Shown piece after piece: positions 50,044 to 58,480 of a stretch of DNA of 64,000 nt. Origin of the DNA: Mycobacteroides chelonae CCUG 47445 (lineage in GTDB: Bacteria; Actinomycetota; Actinomycetes; Mycobacteriales; Mycobacteriaceae); NCBI RefSeq assembly GCF_001632805.1, contig NZ_CP007220.1, positions 2,852,001 through 2,916,000 on the forward strand, given 5' to 3'. The translations under genes and the position numbers were made by a program. The notes beneath the pieces were generated by a model. That model worked only from the letters and a program-made list of their open reading frames with translations. It was not told the DNA's origin and did not search any database. Numbering within the stretch: the stretch's first letter is position 1; each line of letters starts with the position of its first letter.

Positions 50044-50673
50044 ATGCCGACCGGTTCGACGCGCCGACGCGAACAGACCCGCACCCGCCTGATGGAGGCA
50101 GCACTCGATGTGTTCGCCGACCGCGGATTCCACGGCGCAAGCATCGAAAACATCTGCGAAAAGGCAGGATTCACGCGAGGCGCGTTCTACTCGAACTTCA
50201 CGGGCAAGGACGAACTCTTCTTCACCCTGTTCGATGCCAGCAGCGACCAACTGATCGCCGCGCTGCGGGCAGCGCTGGAAGAATGCCGCACGAGCCCCGA
50301 CCCCATCAGCACCTTCATCTCCACCATCGACGACAAGGGCCCTGCGCAACGCCGCTGGTATCTCATCAGCATGGAGTTCACGCTGTACGCGATCCGTGAG
50401 CCGAGCGCCGCGGTGGTGCTGGCCGAGCACGACGCACGGCTGCGACGCGAGGCCGCCGGCATCATCAACGAACTGATGACGATCGCGAAGCGGGAACTGG
50501 TCATCGATGCCGAGCTCATCGCCCGGCTTGCCACTGCCCTGCGTGAAGGCGTGGCCGCACAGTTCTACGTCGAGCCTGAGCTGGCCGAGACACGCATGCT
50601 GGAACGCCTGGCCTTCCCCGCCATGCTGCGCGCGTTCTCTCAGCCCGCAGGGGCGACAGCCGGTGTCGGATAG
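50044..50673 (+). CDS. TetR family transcriptional regulator
   Basis: About 209 residues: helix-turn-helix RLMEAALDVFADRGFHGASI and TRGAFYSNFTGKDELFF, then a TetR C-terminal domain. Likely self-repressing and repressing the divergent aldolase operon through the two ATAC-TGTATC sites. Longer frame to 49906 crosses operator 2 and is not used. Confidence 0.88.
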   Translation: MPTGSTRRREQTRTRLMEAALDVFADRGFHGASIENICEKAGFTRGAFYSNFTGKDELFFTLFDASSDQLIAALRAALEECRTSPDPISTFISTIDDKGPAQRRWYLISMEFTLYAIREPSAAVVLAEHDARLRREAAGIINELMTIAKRELVIDAELIARLATALREGVAAQFYVEPELAETRMLERLAFPAMLRAFSQPAGATAGVG

Positions 50674-50683
50674 CGGCGCAGCC

Positions 50684-51808
50684 CTATCCGGCGACGCTCC
50701 AGACCTCAAGCCGGTTACCGCCCTGCCGCTTGGCGGAGTACATCGCGTGATCGGCATCGGCGATCAATTGCCCAATGAGGTTGTCCGGATCGGCATTCGA
50801 CGGCAGCGCGCTGGTGGCAAGCCCGACACTGACCGTGACCGTAACCATGCCATCCAGCGATTCCGAACCCGCCCGGATCTGGTCGGCGACCGCTCGCGCC
50901 TGCGAGGCGGGCCCGAGTAGCGCGACACAGAACTCCTCGCCGCCAACGCGCCCAACTACGGCGGCGCTGCCGGAGATCGCCTTGATGTGGGAGCCCACAT
51001 CGGCGATCACCTGATCGCCGACACCGTGCCCGAACCGATCGTTGATCTGTTTGAACCGGTCGATGTCGATCATGACGATGCTCAGCTCGGACCGCTCAGC
51101 GCGTGCCGCCTGGGCCAGGATCGTCGACTGATCATCGAATCCTCGCCGGTTGTGCAGCCCGGTGAGCGGGTCAATCCCGGCCGCCCTGGCGTCGCTGGTG
51201 AGCGCCAACTGTGCGAAATGGATGATCGGCGGCACACCAACCAGCAGCGTCGCGGTGACCACCGAATCTGCCATGGCCACGGCCCAACCCTGCTGCAGAT
51301 CAATCGCAATCGCGAGGAAGGTCAGTGTGGCCAGAGATGTAAGCAAGTACAGAACGATGAGCCGAGCGCCGTGGAAGGAACATATGTAGATCGCCATCAG
51401 AGACAAGGAGATAAGGCCGTGCATGCCGGTGCCCCTGTCGGAGTCCGCAAAGCAGGCTATGCACACCGAGGCAACCGAAGTAACCGAAAACACCACAGAT
51501 TCGGATTCCTTCGGCAGCGGCCCTAACCACCAGCGCAGCATCCAGAAAAACGCGAGCAGGCTCGCCAGAATGTCGAGCCAACGCCATACACCAGTACGCG
51601 GCCCCATCGGCGAAAACTCCATCGCCAGTGGGATGAGGGCCAGTGCGCCGGCGCATCCGCCGACGGCAGCACGCAGCGCCACACGCATGGAGCGCGTCGA
51701 GAAGTAGCCCATCATCTGGTCGTAGCGTGACGGCGAGCTCCACCACCGTGTTAGGTCACCGAGAGCCAACGCGCTCGTGACTCCTCCGGTGCCGGTGAAC
51801 GCACCCAT
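50684..51808 (-). CDS. Membrane-bound diguanylate cyclase (GGDEF domain)
   Basis: About 374 residues: six or so membrane helices (residues ~35-210), then a GGDEF domain starting IDPLTGLHNRRGFDD, with DIDRFKQINDRFGH and the active-site variant GGEEF, which is catalytically competent in this family. The RxxD inhibitory site five residues before GGEEF is absent (GSAA there). Makes cyclic di-GMP. ATG 51808 is taken because upstream codons to 52111 lack coding character. Confidence 0.88.
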   Translation of the reverse strand: MGAFTGTGGVTSALALGDLTRWWSSPSRYDQMMGYFSTRSMRVALRAAVGGCAGALALIPLAMEFSPMGPRTGVWRWLDILASLLAFFWMLRWWLGPLPKESESVVFSVTSVASVCIACFADSDRGTGMHGLISLSLMAIYICSFHGARLIVLYLLTSLATLTFLAIAIDLQQGWAVAMADSVVTATLLVGVPPIIHFAQLALTSDARAAGIDPLTGLHNRRGFDDQSTILAQAARAERSELSIVMIDIDRFKQINDRFGHGVGDQVIADVGSHIKAISGSAAVVGRVGGEEFCVALLGPASQARAVADQIRAGSESLDGMVTVTVSVGLATSALPSNADPDNLIGQLIADADHAMYSAKRQGGNRLEVWSVAG

Positions 51809-52040
51809 GTATCCCCTATCGTGCTTCAGTTCATCCCGACCGAAGAAAGTATGGCAACACGCGATCCCCAGAGTGGCACGGCCGCCCTCACGCGAAGACA
51901 ACCTGGCGTGGTCGCGGCCGTGCACCCAGGTGTCGTGCATCCCACAAACCGTTGTAAATCCGGCCGGTCTACTGAAAGCCTTTTCCAGAGCTAATGGATA
52001 AGCCGGGCAATGCCGGCAAGAAGGAGCACACGAACTCACT

Positions 52041-53087
52041 ATGGTCTCGATTCCGGTCTCAGCGAGGAACCTGTTCGCCCTCACTCTCGGCGACGGGGTG
52101 CGCCCACCCACAACGACCAGCCATGTCGCACTGTTCGACGAGCCACATCGCCAGTTGCGCCGTTACGGTGCGGACGATCCGCGTGAGTCCAGCGCTGTCC
52201 CAGTCCTGTTGGTTCCGCCACTGGCAGCGTCTGCGACATGCTATGACCTCGCACCCGGTCAGTCGCTGGTGGCGCACCTGGTCGAGCAGGGCCGCACGCC
52301 CTACGTCGTCGACTACGGTGAGATCGGCTGGGCTGATAGGCATCTGGGCCTGGAGGCCTTCTTTGCCGACATCATTCCGCAGGCCATCGAGCGCGTGCTT
52401 ATCGATTCCGGGAAGTCCGAGCTGGACCTGATTGGGTGGAGCCTGGGCGGCACCCTGAGCCTTTTGACCGCCGCGGCCGACCGCGAATTGCCGATCCGCT
52501 CGATCGTCGCCATCGGCACCCCGCTGGACTACGGACAAATCCCCGGATATCCCGAGGCACGCCGAATCACCAAACGCACCAACGGCTACGCCGTCACCAC
52601 GGTGTTACGAGCGCTCGGCGGTATTCCCGCACCGGTGGTACAGGCCGCCTACCGCGCGACCTCATGGGACCGAGAAATCAAGCGGCCCTGGTTCCTCCTG
52701 AACAATCTGGACAACACCGAAGCCTTGGCCAAGGCTGAAGTGATCGACCGGTTTCAGGATGCCTTCCCCGGCTATCCAGGACGGGCCGTCTCGCAGATGT
52801 GGGGCCGATTCATCTATCACGATGAGATCGCGGCGGGCGTGGTCAACGTGGCCGGCTACACCCTCGATCTGACGGCTCTGACGTCGCCGATCCAGCTGTT
52901 CGGCAGCCACCGTGATGCCATCGCACCGTGGCAGTGTGTGCATCACGGCATGACGATGCTCAAGTCTGCGGACGTTCGGTTCACCACGGTGGAGGCGAGT
53001 CACCTCGGACTGGTGGCGCTGTCGGCTGGTGTCAACGAGACGTGGCCGGCCATCGATGAGTTCTTGGCCGAGCTGGACCAGCGCTAG
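52041..53087 (+). CDS. Alpha/beta hydrolase, PhaC/lipase-like
   Basis: 348 residues. VPVLLVPPLAA (oxyanion region), nucleophile LIGWSLGGTLSL near residue 134, SHRDAIAPW acid, and EASHLG histidine form the expected triad. The opening and the APGQSLVAHL segment resemble poly(3-hydroxyalkanoate) synthase-like hydrolases, though the nucleophile is serine, not cysteine, so polymer synthesis is not implied. AAGGAG lies 15 bases before ATG, somewhat far. Confidence 0.83.
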   Translation: MVSIPVSARNLFALTLGDGVRPPTTTSHVALFDEPHRQLRRYGADDPRESSAVPVLLVPPLAASATCYDLAPGQSLVAHLVEQGRTPYVVDYGEIGWADRHLGLEAFFADIIPQAIERVLIDSGKSELDLIGWSLGGTLSLLTAAADRELPIRSIVAIGTPLDYGQIPGYPEARRITKRTNGYAVTTVLRALGGIPAPVVQAAYRATSWDREIKRPWFLLNNLDNTEALAKAEVIDRFQDAFPGYPGRAVSQMWGRFIYHDEIAAGVVNVAGYTLDLTALTSPIQLFGSHRDAIAPWQCVHHGMTMLKSADVRFTTVEASHLGLVALSAGVNETWPAIDEFLAELDQR

Positions 53088-53126
53088 TCAAGCGGCATCT
53101 GGCCGCAAAGGCAGTCTTCCCTTGCC

Positions 53127-53783
53127 CTAACTGGGCGGGTTAAGACTGTTCAGCAATGCGGTTATGCCCGGTTCGGGTTGGAACACCTCCCTGGGAGCCA
53201 AGAGCTGCTGGCTGACTGAGCCGGACATGTAATCGGTGATGATCTGGGCGTCTAGTTCAGGTGTTCCGGGGTGGATTTGGCACATCCAGGCGTGTATTCG
53301 GCGGAGCTGGACCTGCTGGGTGCGGGCCGTTATGTCCTGCAGCTGAGAGCAATGTTGCGATGCGCCGATAATCGCCGTGTGAGCACGCGCGAGAACATTT
53401 TGTGCGGTTCCTTCGGTGGTGACGGTAACGAGGTATTGGGTGAGTAGTTCAGCGAGCGTGTCCACCGTGAAATACGCCGTACAAAAGTTGAGATCCTTCC
53501 AGAAGCACTGTCGCCGGGACTCGATTTCGTCGCATACCCCCAGGATCAACGCATCACGTGTTCTGAAGTGATTCGAGGTAGTGCCCCGCGGAACATTCGC
53601 GGCCGCGTCGACGCTGCTGTAGGAGACTCCGCGGTCTCCTACAGCAGCCAGAAGACAGATGGCGCCCTCAATTACCTGAATACGGCGCCCGAGAGAGGGC
53701 ACTATTTTGCCGGAAACTGTCTTAGAAAGCCTTTCGCCAGGCGATACAGGGTGTGGCTTATTCGAGAAAATAGGAGTGGCCAC
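53127..53783 (-). CDS. TetR family regulator carrying an internal inverted repeat
   Basis: 218 residues. Helix-turn-helix AICLLAAVGDRGVSYSSVDAAANV with RGTTSNHFRTRDALI, then a TetR C-terminal domain. The start is uncertain: the first 30 residues (MATPIFSNKPHPV) do not look conserved. Within the recognition region is a perfect 15-bp inverted repeat at 53613-53648. It is 128 bp downstream of the flavoprotein gene on the same strand; a TetR-flavoprotein pair is plausible. Confidence 0.8.
   Translation of the reverse strand: MATPIFSNKPHPVSPGERLSKTVSGKIVPSLGRRIQVIEGAICLLAAVGDRGVSYSSVDAAANVPRGTTSNHFRTRDALILGVCDEIESRRQCFWKDLNFCTAYFTVDTLAELLTQYLVTVTTEGTAQNVLARAHTAIIGASQHCSQLQDITARTQQVQLRRIHAWMCQIHPGTPELDAQIITDYMSGSVSQQLLAPREVFQPEPGITALLNSLNPPS
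53613..53648. repeat. Perfect 15-bp inverted repeat inside TetR coding region
   Basis: Arms GCTGCTGTAGGAGAC and GTCTCCTACAGCAGC with a 6-nt loop TCCGCG. No T-tract follows on either strand. It encodes part of the first DNA-binding helices, so the protein tolerates the symmetry. Confidence 0.9.
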
Positions 53784-53910
53784 CCAATCACCTCTCTATC
53801 TGCTCGGCGGAACACGGTGGATCTGTGCTTCTTTCGGCTCCTCGCATGGGTCTCTGCGGAAGTCCTGTTCCCGCAACCGAATCGGCCACACGCGAAGGAG
53901 AACGCGCTGT

Positions 53911-55095
53911 TCAGTCGTACGTGTGCCGCGGGCCTTGGGACTTCTTGTACATCGCCTTGAGCATCCGATCGCGGAACGTGGCGTTGTCGACCAGCTTCAC
54001 ACCCGCTTGCGCGAGATATGGGTGACCCACCAATTTGTGCATGTAACGACCGCGGCGATATTCCCGCCCCCACGCGGTTTCCATACGCTGCCCATAATTT
54101 GTGAAGTCGTTCGGACCACCGTTTGTGAGCGCCTCGATGGCGCACTCGCCGGCCGCTAAGCCGGACTCGAGGGCTTTCGAAATACCAGCTCCTGACGCTG
54201 GCTTCCCGGCACCGAGTGCGTCCCCTGTAAACAGCACGCCAGGCCGCCAGGGAGGCCATGCAGTGAAGCCCATCGGCAGTCGCCAGGCCTGCACGCTCTT
54301 GTTTCTCTTGAGGTCCGCGATCAGTGGTAGGTCCCACTCAGAGGGCAGCGTTCGCAGGAACTCGTCGAAGAACTGGGTTGCGTTAATGGAGTGCCAGTTC
54401 CGGTAGCTGTTGAGATATCCCAGCCCGATGTTCAAGGCGCCGTTGCCCATTGGGAACACCCAGCCATACCCTGGCAGTTGATCGCCCCGAAAAAGGAGCT
54501 TGAGAAAGATGTCGAGACTGTCACTGTCCGGACGTTTGGCGTGCATCTCGGCGCGGATAGCGATTGCCGAGTAGCCCTTGCACCGCGAATCAAGTTTGAG
54601 TGCCCGCTTGATCGGGGAGTACGCGCCATCGGCTGCGATTACGGCGCTGCCATAAACCTTCTCGCCGCCCTTGAGTACGACCCCCACCACCTGGCCGTCG
54701 GCGGCCAGTTCTGGCCCGGCGACCTCGGTATCCTGGCGGATTTCGGCGCCTGCACACTCCGCATGCTTGAGCAGGAGGGCATCGAGTTCACTTCGACTTG
54801 CGGTAAGACCGTAATCGGGCATGCCGGGTCGCCGCGGAAAAGACAGACTCCACGTGCTGGGACTGTGCACAGTGACCCGGTTCACGCGATGGAACGAGGC
54901 GAGCTGCTCGGCGAGCCCCATGCCCTGCAGATAGCTGACGGCGCGTGCGGTCAAACCGTCACCGCACGGTTTATCCCGCGGGAAAGCGGCCTTGTCAAGC
55001 ACCACCACACGTGCGCCGGTTCGCGCGGCCTGCCACGCCGCGGCAGAGCCCGACGGACCACCACCAACAATGACGAGGTCGTATCGGTTCGACAT
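53911..55095 (-). CDS. Geranylgeranyl reductase family FAD-dependent oxidoreductase
   Basis: 394 residues: FAD dinucleotide site DLVIVGGGPSGSAAAWQAAR, DKPCGDGLTARAV (family signature), and LFTGDALGAGKPASGAGI for the second FAD contact. The family reduces isoprenoid double bonds, for example in menaquinone side chains or lipids; M. tuberculosis has MenJ (Rv0561c) of this type. ATG 55095 follows AGGA. Flanked by TetR and a haemophore-like gene, away from menaquinone genes. Confidence 0.9.
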   Translation of the reverse strand: MSNRYDLVIVGGGPSGSAAAWQAARTGARVVVLDKAAFPRDKPCGDGLTARAVSYLQGMGLAEQLASFHRVNRVTVHSPSTWSLSFPRRPGMPDYGLTASRSELDALLLKHAECAGAEIRQDTEVAGPELAADGQVVGVVLKGGEKVYGSAVIAADGAYSPIKRALKLDSRCKGYSAIAIRAEMHAKRPDSDSLDIFLKLLFRGDQLPGYGWVFPMGNGALNIGLGYLNSYRNWHSINATQFFDEFLRTLPSEWDLPLIADLKRNKSVQAWRLPMGFTAWPPWRPGVLFTGDALGAGKPASGAGISKALESGLAAGECAIEALTNGGPNDFTNYGQRMETAWGREYRRGRYMHKLVGHPYLAQAGVKLVDNATFRDRMLKAMYKKSQGPRHTYD

Positions 55096-55527
55096 GTGTT
55101 TGGTCCTAGCTTCCCGACACCGTCGCCAAACTTGCGGCCACAACCCTTGCACTCTGAACCATGATCAAGTCCTGACCCCTTGTCGCGGCAGACCGCCGCC
55201 TCGTCGCGTCATTCACTGACTATTCGTAGCTATGCCAGGGCCTGGATTGACTGCCGGACAGAAATCTTCAACTTGAGGCAGCAACCACTGCTGGGGTTGC
55301 TTTGGGTCTCGGCTGGCTGTGGTTTCGGGGCGGGGCCGATGAATTCCCGGTCCGCATCGACCTTCAGCGCGGCGGCGTCCTCGACATCGCGCACGAGGCA
55401 CTTCTCAACTGTCCCAAAAGGGGCGATCTCCATCGTCAGCACGTGATATCGCGTCACCTATCCATTGGCCGCTACGCATACTGGCAACTCGCCGCGCTCG
55501 AATCGGAATATTTCTAAGCTGCTGGGC
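55096..55527. other. Intergenic region, no supported gene
   Basis: 432 bp. A minus-strand frame at 55230-55457 (75 codons, MTRYHVLTMEIAPFG) could be a gene remnant, but no ribosome site, homology or codon bias supports it. Divergent promoters for the flavoprotein and the haemophore-like gene must lie here. Confidence 0.5.
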
Positions 55528-55911
55528 ATGAATGGAATGAGCAAGGGCGGCCGGGGGCTTTTGCGTTTGGGCATGGCGGCAGGACTCTCCTGTCTTGCCA
55601 TTGCGATGGCAGGGCAGGCATATGCCGACGATTTGAACACCACCACATGCTCTGAGCAGCAGGTCATGTCGTCGTTGCAGCAAAATGATCCCTTGATCTG
55701 GCGGAAGATCAGTCGCGATCCAAAACTGGAGAATGAGCTGCGGATCGGGCTTGCCGGGGTTCTGGCTGCCCCCATAGGTCAGCGTCAACAGCAGTTGAAT
55801 GCGTTCGAACAGACCCTTGGCCACCAACAGTGGACGGGCATCAGCGACGACATCATGGACTCGTCTTCTGGACCGGTAGGCAGAGCTGTCAACAACTGCC
55901 ACAACTACTGA
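55528..55911 (+). CDS. Haemophore-like (MHB domain) secreted protein
   Basis: About 127 residues: signal peptide with cut near GQAYA-DD, then a small helical domain with cysteines in TTTCSEQQV and NNCHNY at the two ends, the pattern of mycobacterial haemophore-related proteins. Family members bind haem or are surface antigens. ATG 55528; the frame upstream to 55465 is not needed. Confidence 0.82.
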   Translation: MNGMSKGGRGLLRLGMAAGLSCLAIAMAGQAYADDLNTTTCSEQQVMSSLQQNDPLIWRKISRDPKLENELRIGLAGVLAAPIGQRQQQLNAFEQTLGHQQWTGISDDIMDSSSGPVGRAVNNCHNY

Positions 55912-56018
55912 ATCAGCGGCCACTTGATGTCCGAGGTTTTGCCGTACGTGGCGACGCCGTCACCAGCTGTTCGGCGCGTCAACTAATCGCGAGAAGTCTC
56001 ATCGGCCTGCGGCGGTCT

Positions 56019-56495
56019 ATGGGCGCATCTGGCCAGCGCTGTCGGGTGGCATTGACTCCATGGGTGGGATTCACCCAGGTCGGGCGCCACGCGTGGACCT
56101 GCCACTGCGGGGCGGCAATCCATGCACCGAAACTAGGTCCGCACTGCCGAATCATCTACGGCCCCAAGGCGCCTTACGAGGCTTGCCACCCCGAGGGGAC
56201 AACGAAGTTGCGTAGTCCGCGCGCAGTACTAAGCGGAGACGTAGTAGCGACGACCACGACCATCGACGAGCCCGTGATTGTGCGGGTCGCCGATGTCGGT
56301 GTGCCGGCGCCCGACGATGTCACCATCGGCGCATCAGCACTCAACCCTGCGGTCTGGAGAACCTCGACTGCGCGTCCCGCTTGCCCTAGAACTCCCCCGT
56401 ATTACACGCACCTGATCGGCGAGAAAGTACTTCTAACTGGTGGTCCCGGCTGGGTTCGAATTAGCCGCGACGACCTTTTGGGCTACTGCCAATGA
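56019..56495 (+). CDS. Uncertain hypothetical protein
   Basis: 158 codons, sequence MGASGQRCRV onward, containing HAWTCHCGAAIH and PHCRIIYG, a cysteine/histidine cluster that could bind metal. No family recognised, no clear ribosome site, and several in-frame starts. It may be a remnant of the host gene or a gene at the edge of the mobile element. Kept at low confidence. Confidence 0.35.
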   Translation: MGASGQRCRVALTPWVGFTQVGRHAWTCHCGAAIHAPKLGPHCRIIYGPKAPYEACHPEGTTKLRSPRAVLSGDVVATTTTIDEPVIVRVADVGVPAPDDVTIGASALNPAVWRTSTARPACPRTPPYYTHLIGEKVLLTGGPGWVRISRDDLLGYCQ

Positions 56496-56720
56496 CCTGG
56501 CAATATGCCTGTCTAACAGCACTTTCCATCAGATTTGAAGTAACAGTACGTACCAACAGATACCAGCGCTATACTGCTTGGCACAGCCCACGGATAGCCC
56601 AAACTAGCAAACGCCGCAGTTCGTAAGATTCCCCGGCTGGTAAGAAATCAAGTAGATTCTTCCGCATTCCCGTCACGGAAATGCGAGCGCTTTACCCGCA
56701 CCGGAAAGGGATCGGACATC

Positions 56721-57893
56721 ATGGCCGGAAGAAAAGGACATCGCGGTTGGGGCTGGATACGCAAGCGATCATCAGGGCGTTTTCAGGCAAGCTATATAGG
56801 CCCGGACAACGTACGTCATTTCGCACCAACAACTTTCGAGTTCAAAATCGACGCCGAGGAATGGCTCACCCAGGAGCGCCGGGCAATCCAAAACGCTATT
56901 TCATCGCTGCCGCCCGTTGGTAGTTCCGGCACACAATTGGTCTGGCTCAGCCCGTCCGAACGTCTGAACCTGGCCACGGAAGTTAATCGTGAGACGCTGG
57001 AGCAGTATGGAAAACGCTGGATTGAACAACGAAATCTAAAGCCGCGCACGAAAATCCACTACAACAATCTGCTCGAAAAGCACATCTCCCCCGCGCTCGG
57101 AAATGTCGTCGTCAATAATCTCCGGCCAGCGATGGTGCGATCCTGGTACGCCAAAACGCTGAAGGACAAACCCACGTATCGCGCACACGCATATCAACTG
57201 TTGCATGCGATATGCGATACGTCTGTGAAAGACGAACTCCTAGAACGCAACCCGTGCATGATCGACGGCGCAACCGCCACCAAACGCACGCGCGAACCCG
57301 TGGTGCCCGACATCGCTCAAATGTCCGTCGTCGCAAGCAAGATAGAAACGAAATTCAAAGCGCTGGTGTTGATTTCGGCGTGGTGCGGTTTGCGGTTCGG
57401 TGAGATAATTGAGTTGCGCCGCAAGGATATTGGCGTCGGATGTGAGATCATTGCCGTTGCGCGTGGTGTGACACATCGCAGCACCGACAACCCCACTGAC
57501 CGCTGCGTCGTCAGCACCCCGAAGTCAGGCAAAGGCCGCACGGTTGTTGTGCCGCCACACATCCGGGACGACATCGCCCAACATCTCGATACCTACGTCG
57601 GAGCTGCCCCTGACGCGCTGTTGTTCGTGCCGGTGCGAGGTGGGTGCCACGTATCCGATCGGGTAGTGCGTGATGCGTTCCGGCTCGCATGTGCCAGTGC
57701 CGGGGTAACCGGGATGCGCCTGCACGACATGCGCCACTTCGCAGGCCACCAGACCGCTCGTGTGGCCAATCTGCCCGAGACCATGGCCCGACTAGGGCAC
57801 AGCACCCAAACCGCCTCACTGCGCTATCAGGGGCAGGTCTCAGGCCGCGCTGTCGAGATAGCTGACCAACTATCTGCCTTAGCCACCACCTGA
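56721..57893 (+). CDS. int: Tyrosine recombinase/phage integrase
   Basis: 390 residues: N-terminal Arg/Gly-rich AP2-like arm-binding part (GWGWIRKRSSGRFQASYIG), SAM-like core-binding domain (residues ~90-175), catalytic domain with Arg in ISAWCGLRFGEIIEL, Lys in TPKSGKGRTVVV, HDMRHFAGHQ, GHSTQTASLRYQ tyrosine. All five catalytic residues are present, so it should be active. ATG 56721; GGAAAGGGAT lies about 15 bases upstream. Confidence 0.95.
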   Translation: MAGRKGHRGWGWIRKRSSGRFQASYIGPDNVRHFAPTTFEFKIDAEEWLTQERRAIQNAISSLPPVGSSGTQLVWLSPSERLNLATEVNRETLEQYGKRWIEQRNLKPRTKIHYNNLLEKHISPALGNVVVNNLRPAMVRSWYAKTLKDKPTYRAHAYQLLHAICDTSVKDELLERNPCMIDGATATKRTREPVVPDIAQMSVVASKIETKFKALVLISAWCGLRFGEIIELRRKDIGVGCEIIAVARGVTHRSTDNPTDRCVVSTPKSGKGRTVVVPPHIRDDIAQHLDTYVGAAPDALLFVPVRGGCHVSDRVVRDAFRLACASAGVTGMRLHDMRHFAGHQTARVANLPETMARLGHSTQTASLRYQGQVSGRAVEIADQLSALATT

Positions 57894-57922
57894 ATGTCGG
57901 TACTACATGGTGCAATGACGCC

Positions 57923-58429
57923 ATGACGACTCAGCCACCCGTCTGGATACAGATCCTTCTAGCATCGGTTCCGCTGTTGGCCGCAATCATCGCGGGCATC
58001 TTCGCACTGACAAACACGGTGGGCCGCAGAATCGAGCGGCTAAAGAACCTCACTGAGCTGCATAAAAACTATCCTCCAGAACTCAACCCAAATAATGCCT
58101 TAGAAATCGCGATGTTACGAGAGCTGAGGGCGCTGGAGTCAGTCATAACGCCAACTCACAAGTGGGACAAACGAATTCACGTATGGGCAGCACTAGGCCT
58201 GATGACTGGATTAGGGCTAGGACTGTTCGGCTACTTTTCTGACAAGGGCATACTGCTGCCGATTGCCCAACTCGTGATTACGGTCAGCTCTTTCGCGATT
58301 TTCATTAGTGTCGTCTGGCTAAATCTGCACCTTCCGCCGATGAAAGCCGACCGACTCTATGCAGAAAAAATCAAAGCTCTCCAGGCAAGATCTCCAACCG
58401 GCAGGTCAGATACCAGCCGGGAGACCTGA
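57923..58429 (+). CDS. Small membrane protein of the element
   Basis: 168 residues: one membrane helix near residues 8-30, a charged linker (RRIERLKNLTELHKNYPPE), then two helices (residues ~88-130) and a basic tail. It starts 30 bp after the integrase stop, same strand. No family recognised. Element-borne small membrane proteins beside integrases sometimes block superinfection, but nothing in the sequence shows that here. Confidence 0.7.
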   Translation: MTTQPPVWIQILLASVPLLAAIIAGIFALTNTVGRRIERLKNLTELHKNYPPELNPNNALEIAMLRELRALESVITPTHKWDKRIHVWAALGLMTGLGLGLFGYFSDKGILLPIAQLVITVSSFAIFISVVWLNLHLPPMKADRLYAEKIKALQARSPTGRSDTSRET

Positions 58430-58480
58430 CCGTATCGGCAGATAGGGGCCACTTTCCCCAACTCAAATCGCGTAAATGGG

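Noticed and set aside
51809..52111. Long N-terminal extension of the diguanylate cyclase
   Set aside because: The added ~100 residues are Cys/Arg/His-rich, not membrane-like, and overlap the divergent hydrolase gene start.
55230..55457. 75-codon minus-strand frame
   Set aside because: No ribosome site, no family and weak codon bias; noted only as possible remnant.
56440..56475. T-arm-like GGGTTCGAATTAGCC near the integrase, possibly a tRNA fragment used as attachment site
   Set aside because: Neither strand gives a proper T-stem, acceptor stem or anticodon arm. On the minus strand CGGGACCACCA resembles a tRNA 3' end but two T-stem pairs fail, and the sequence lies inside an open frame. Without the other element end a core repeat cannot be shown.
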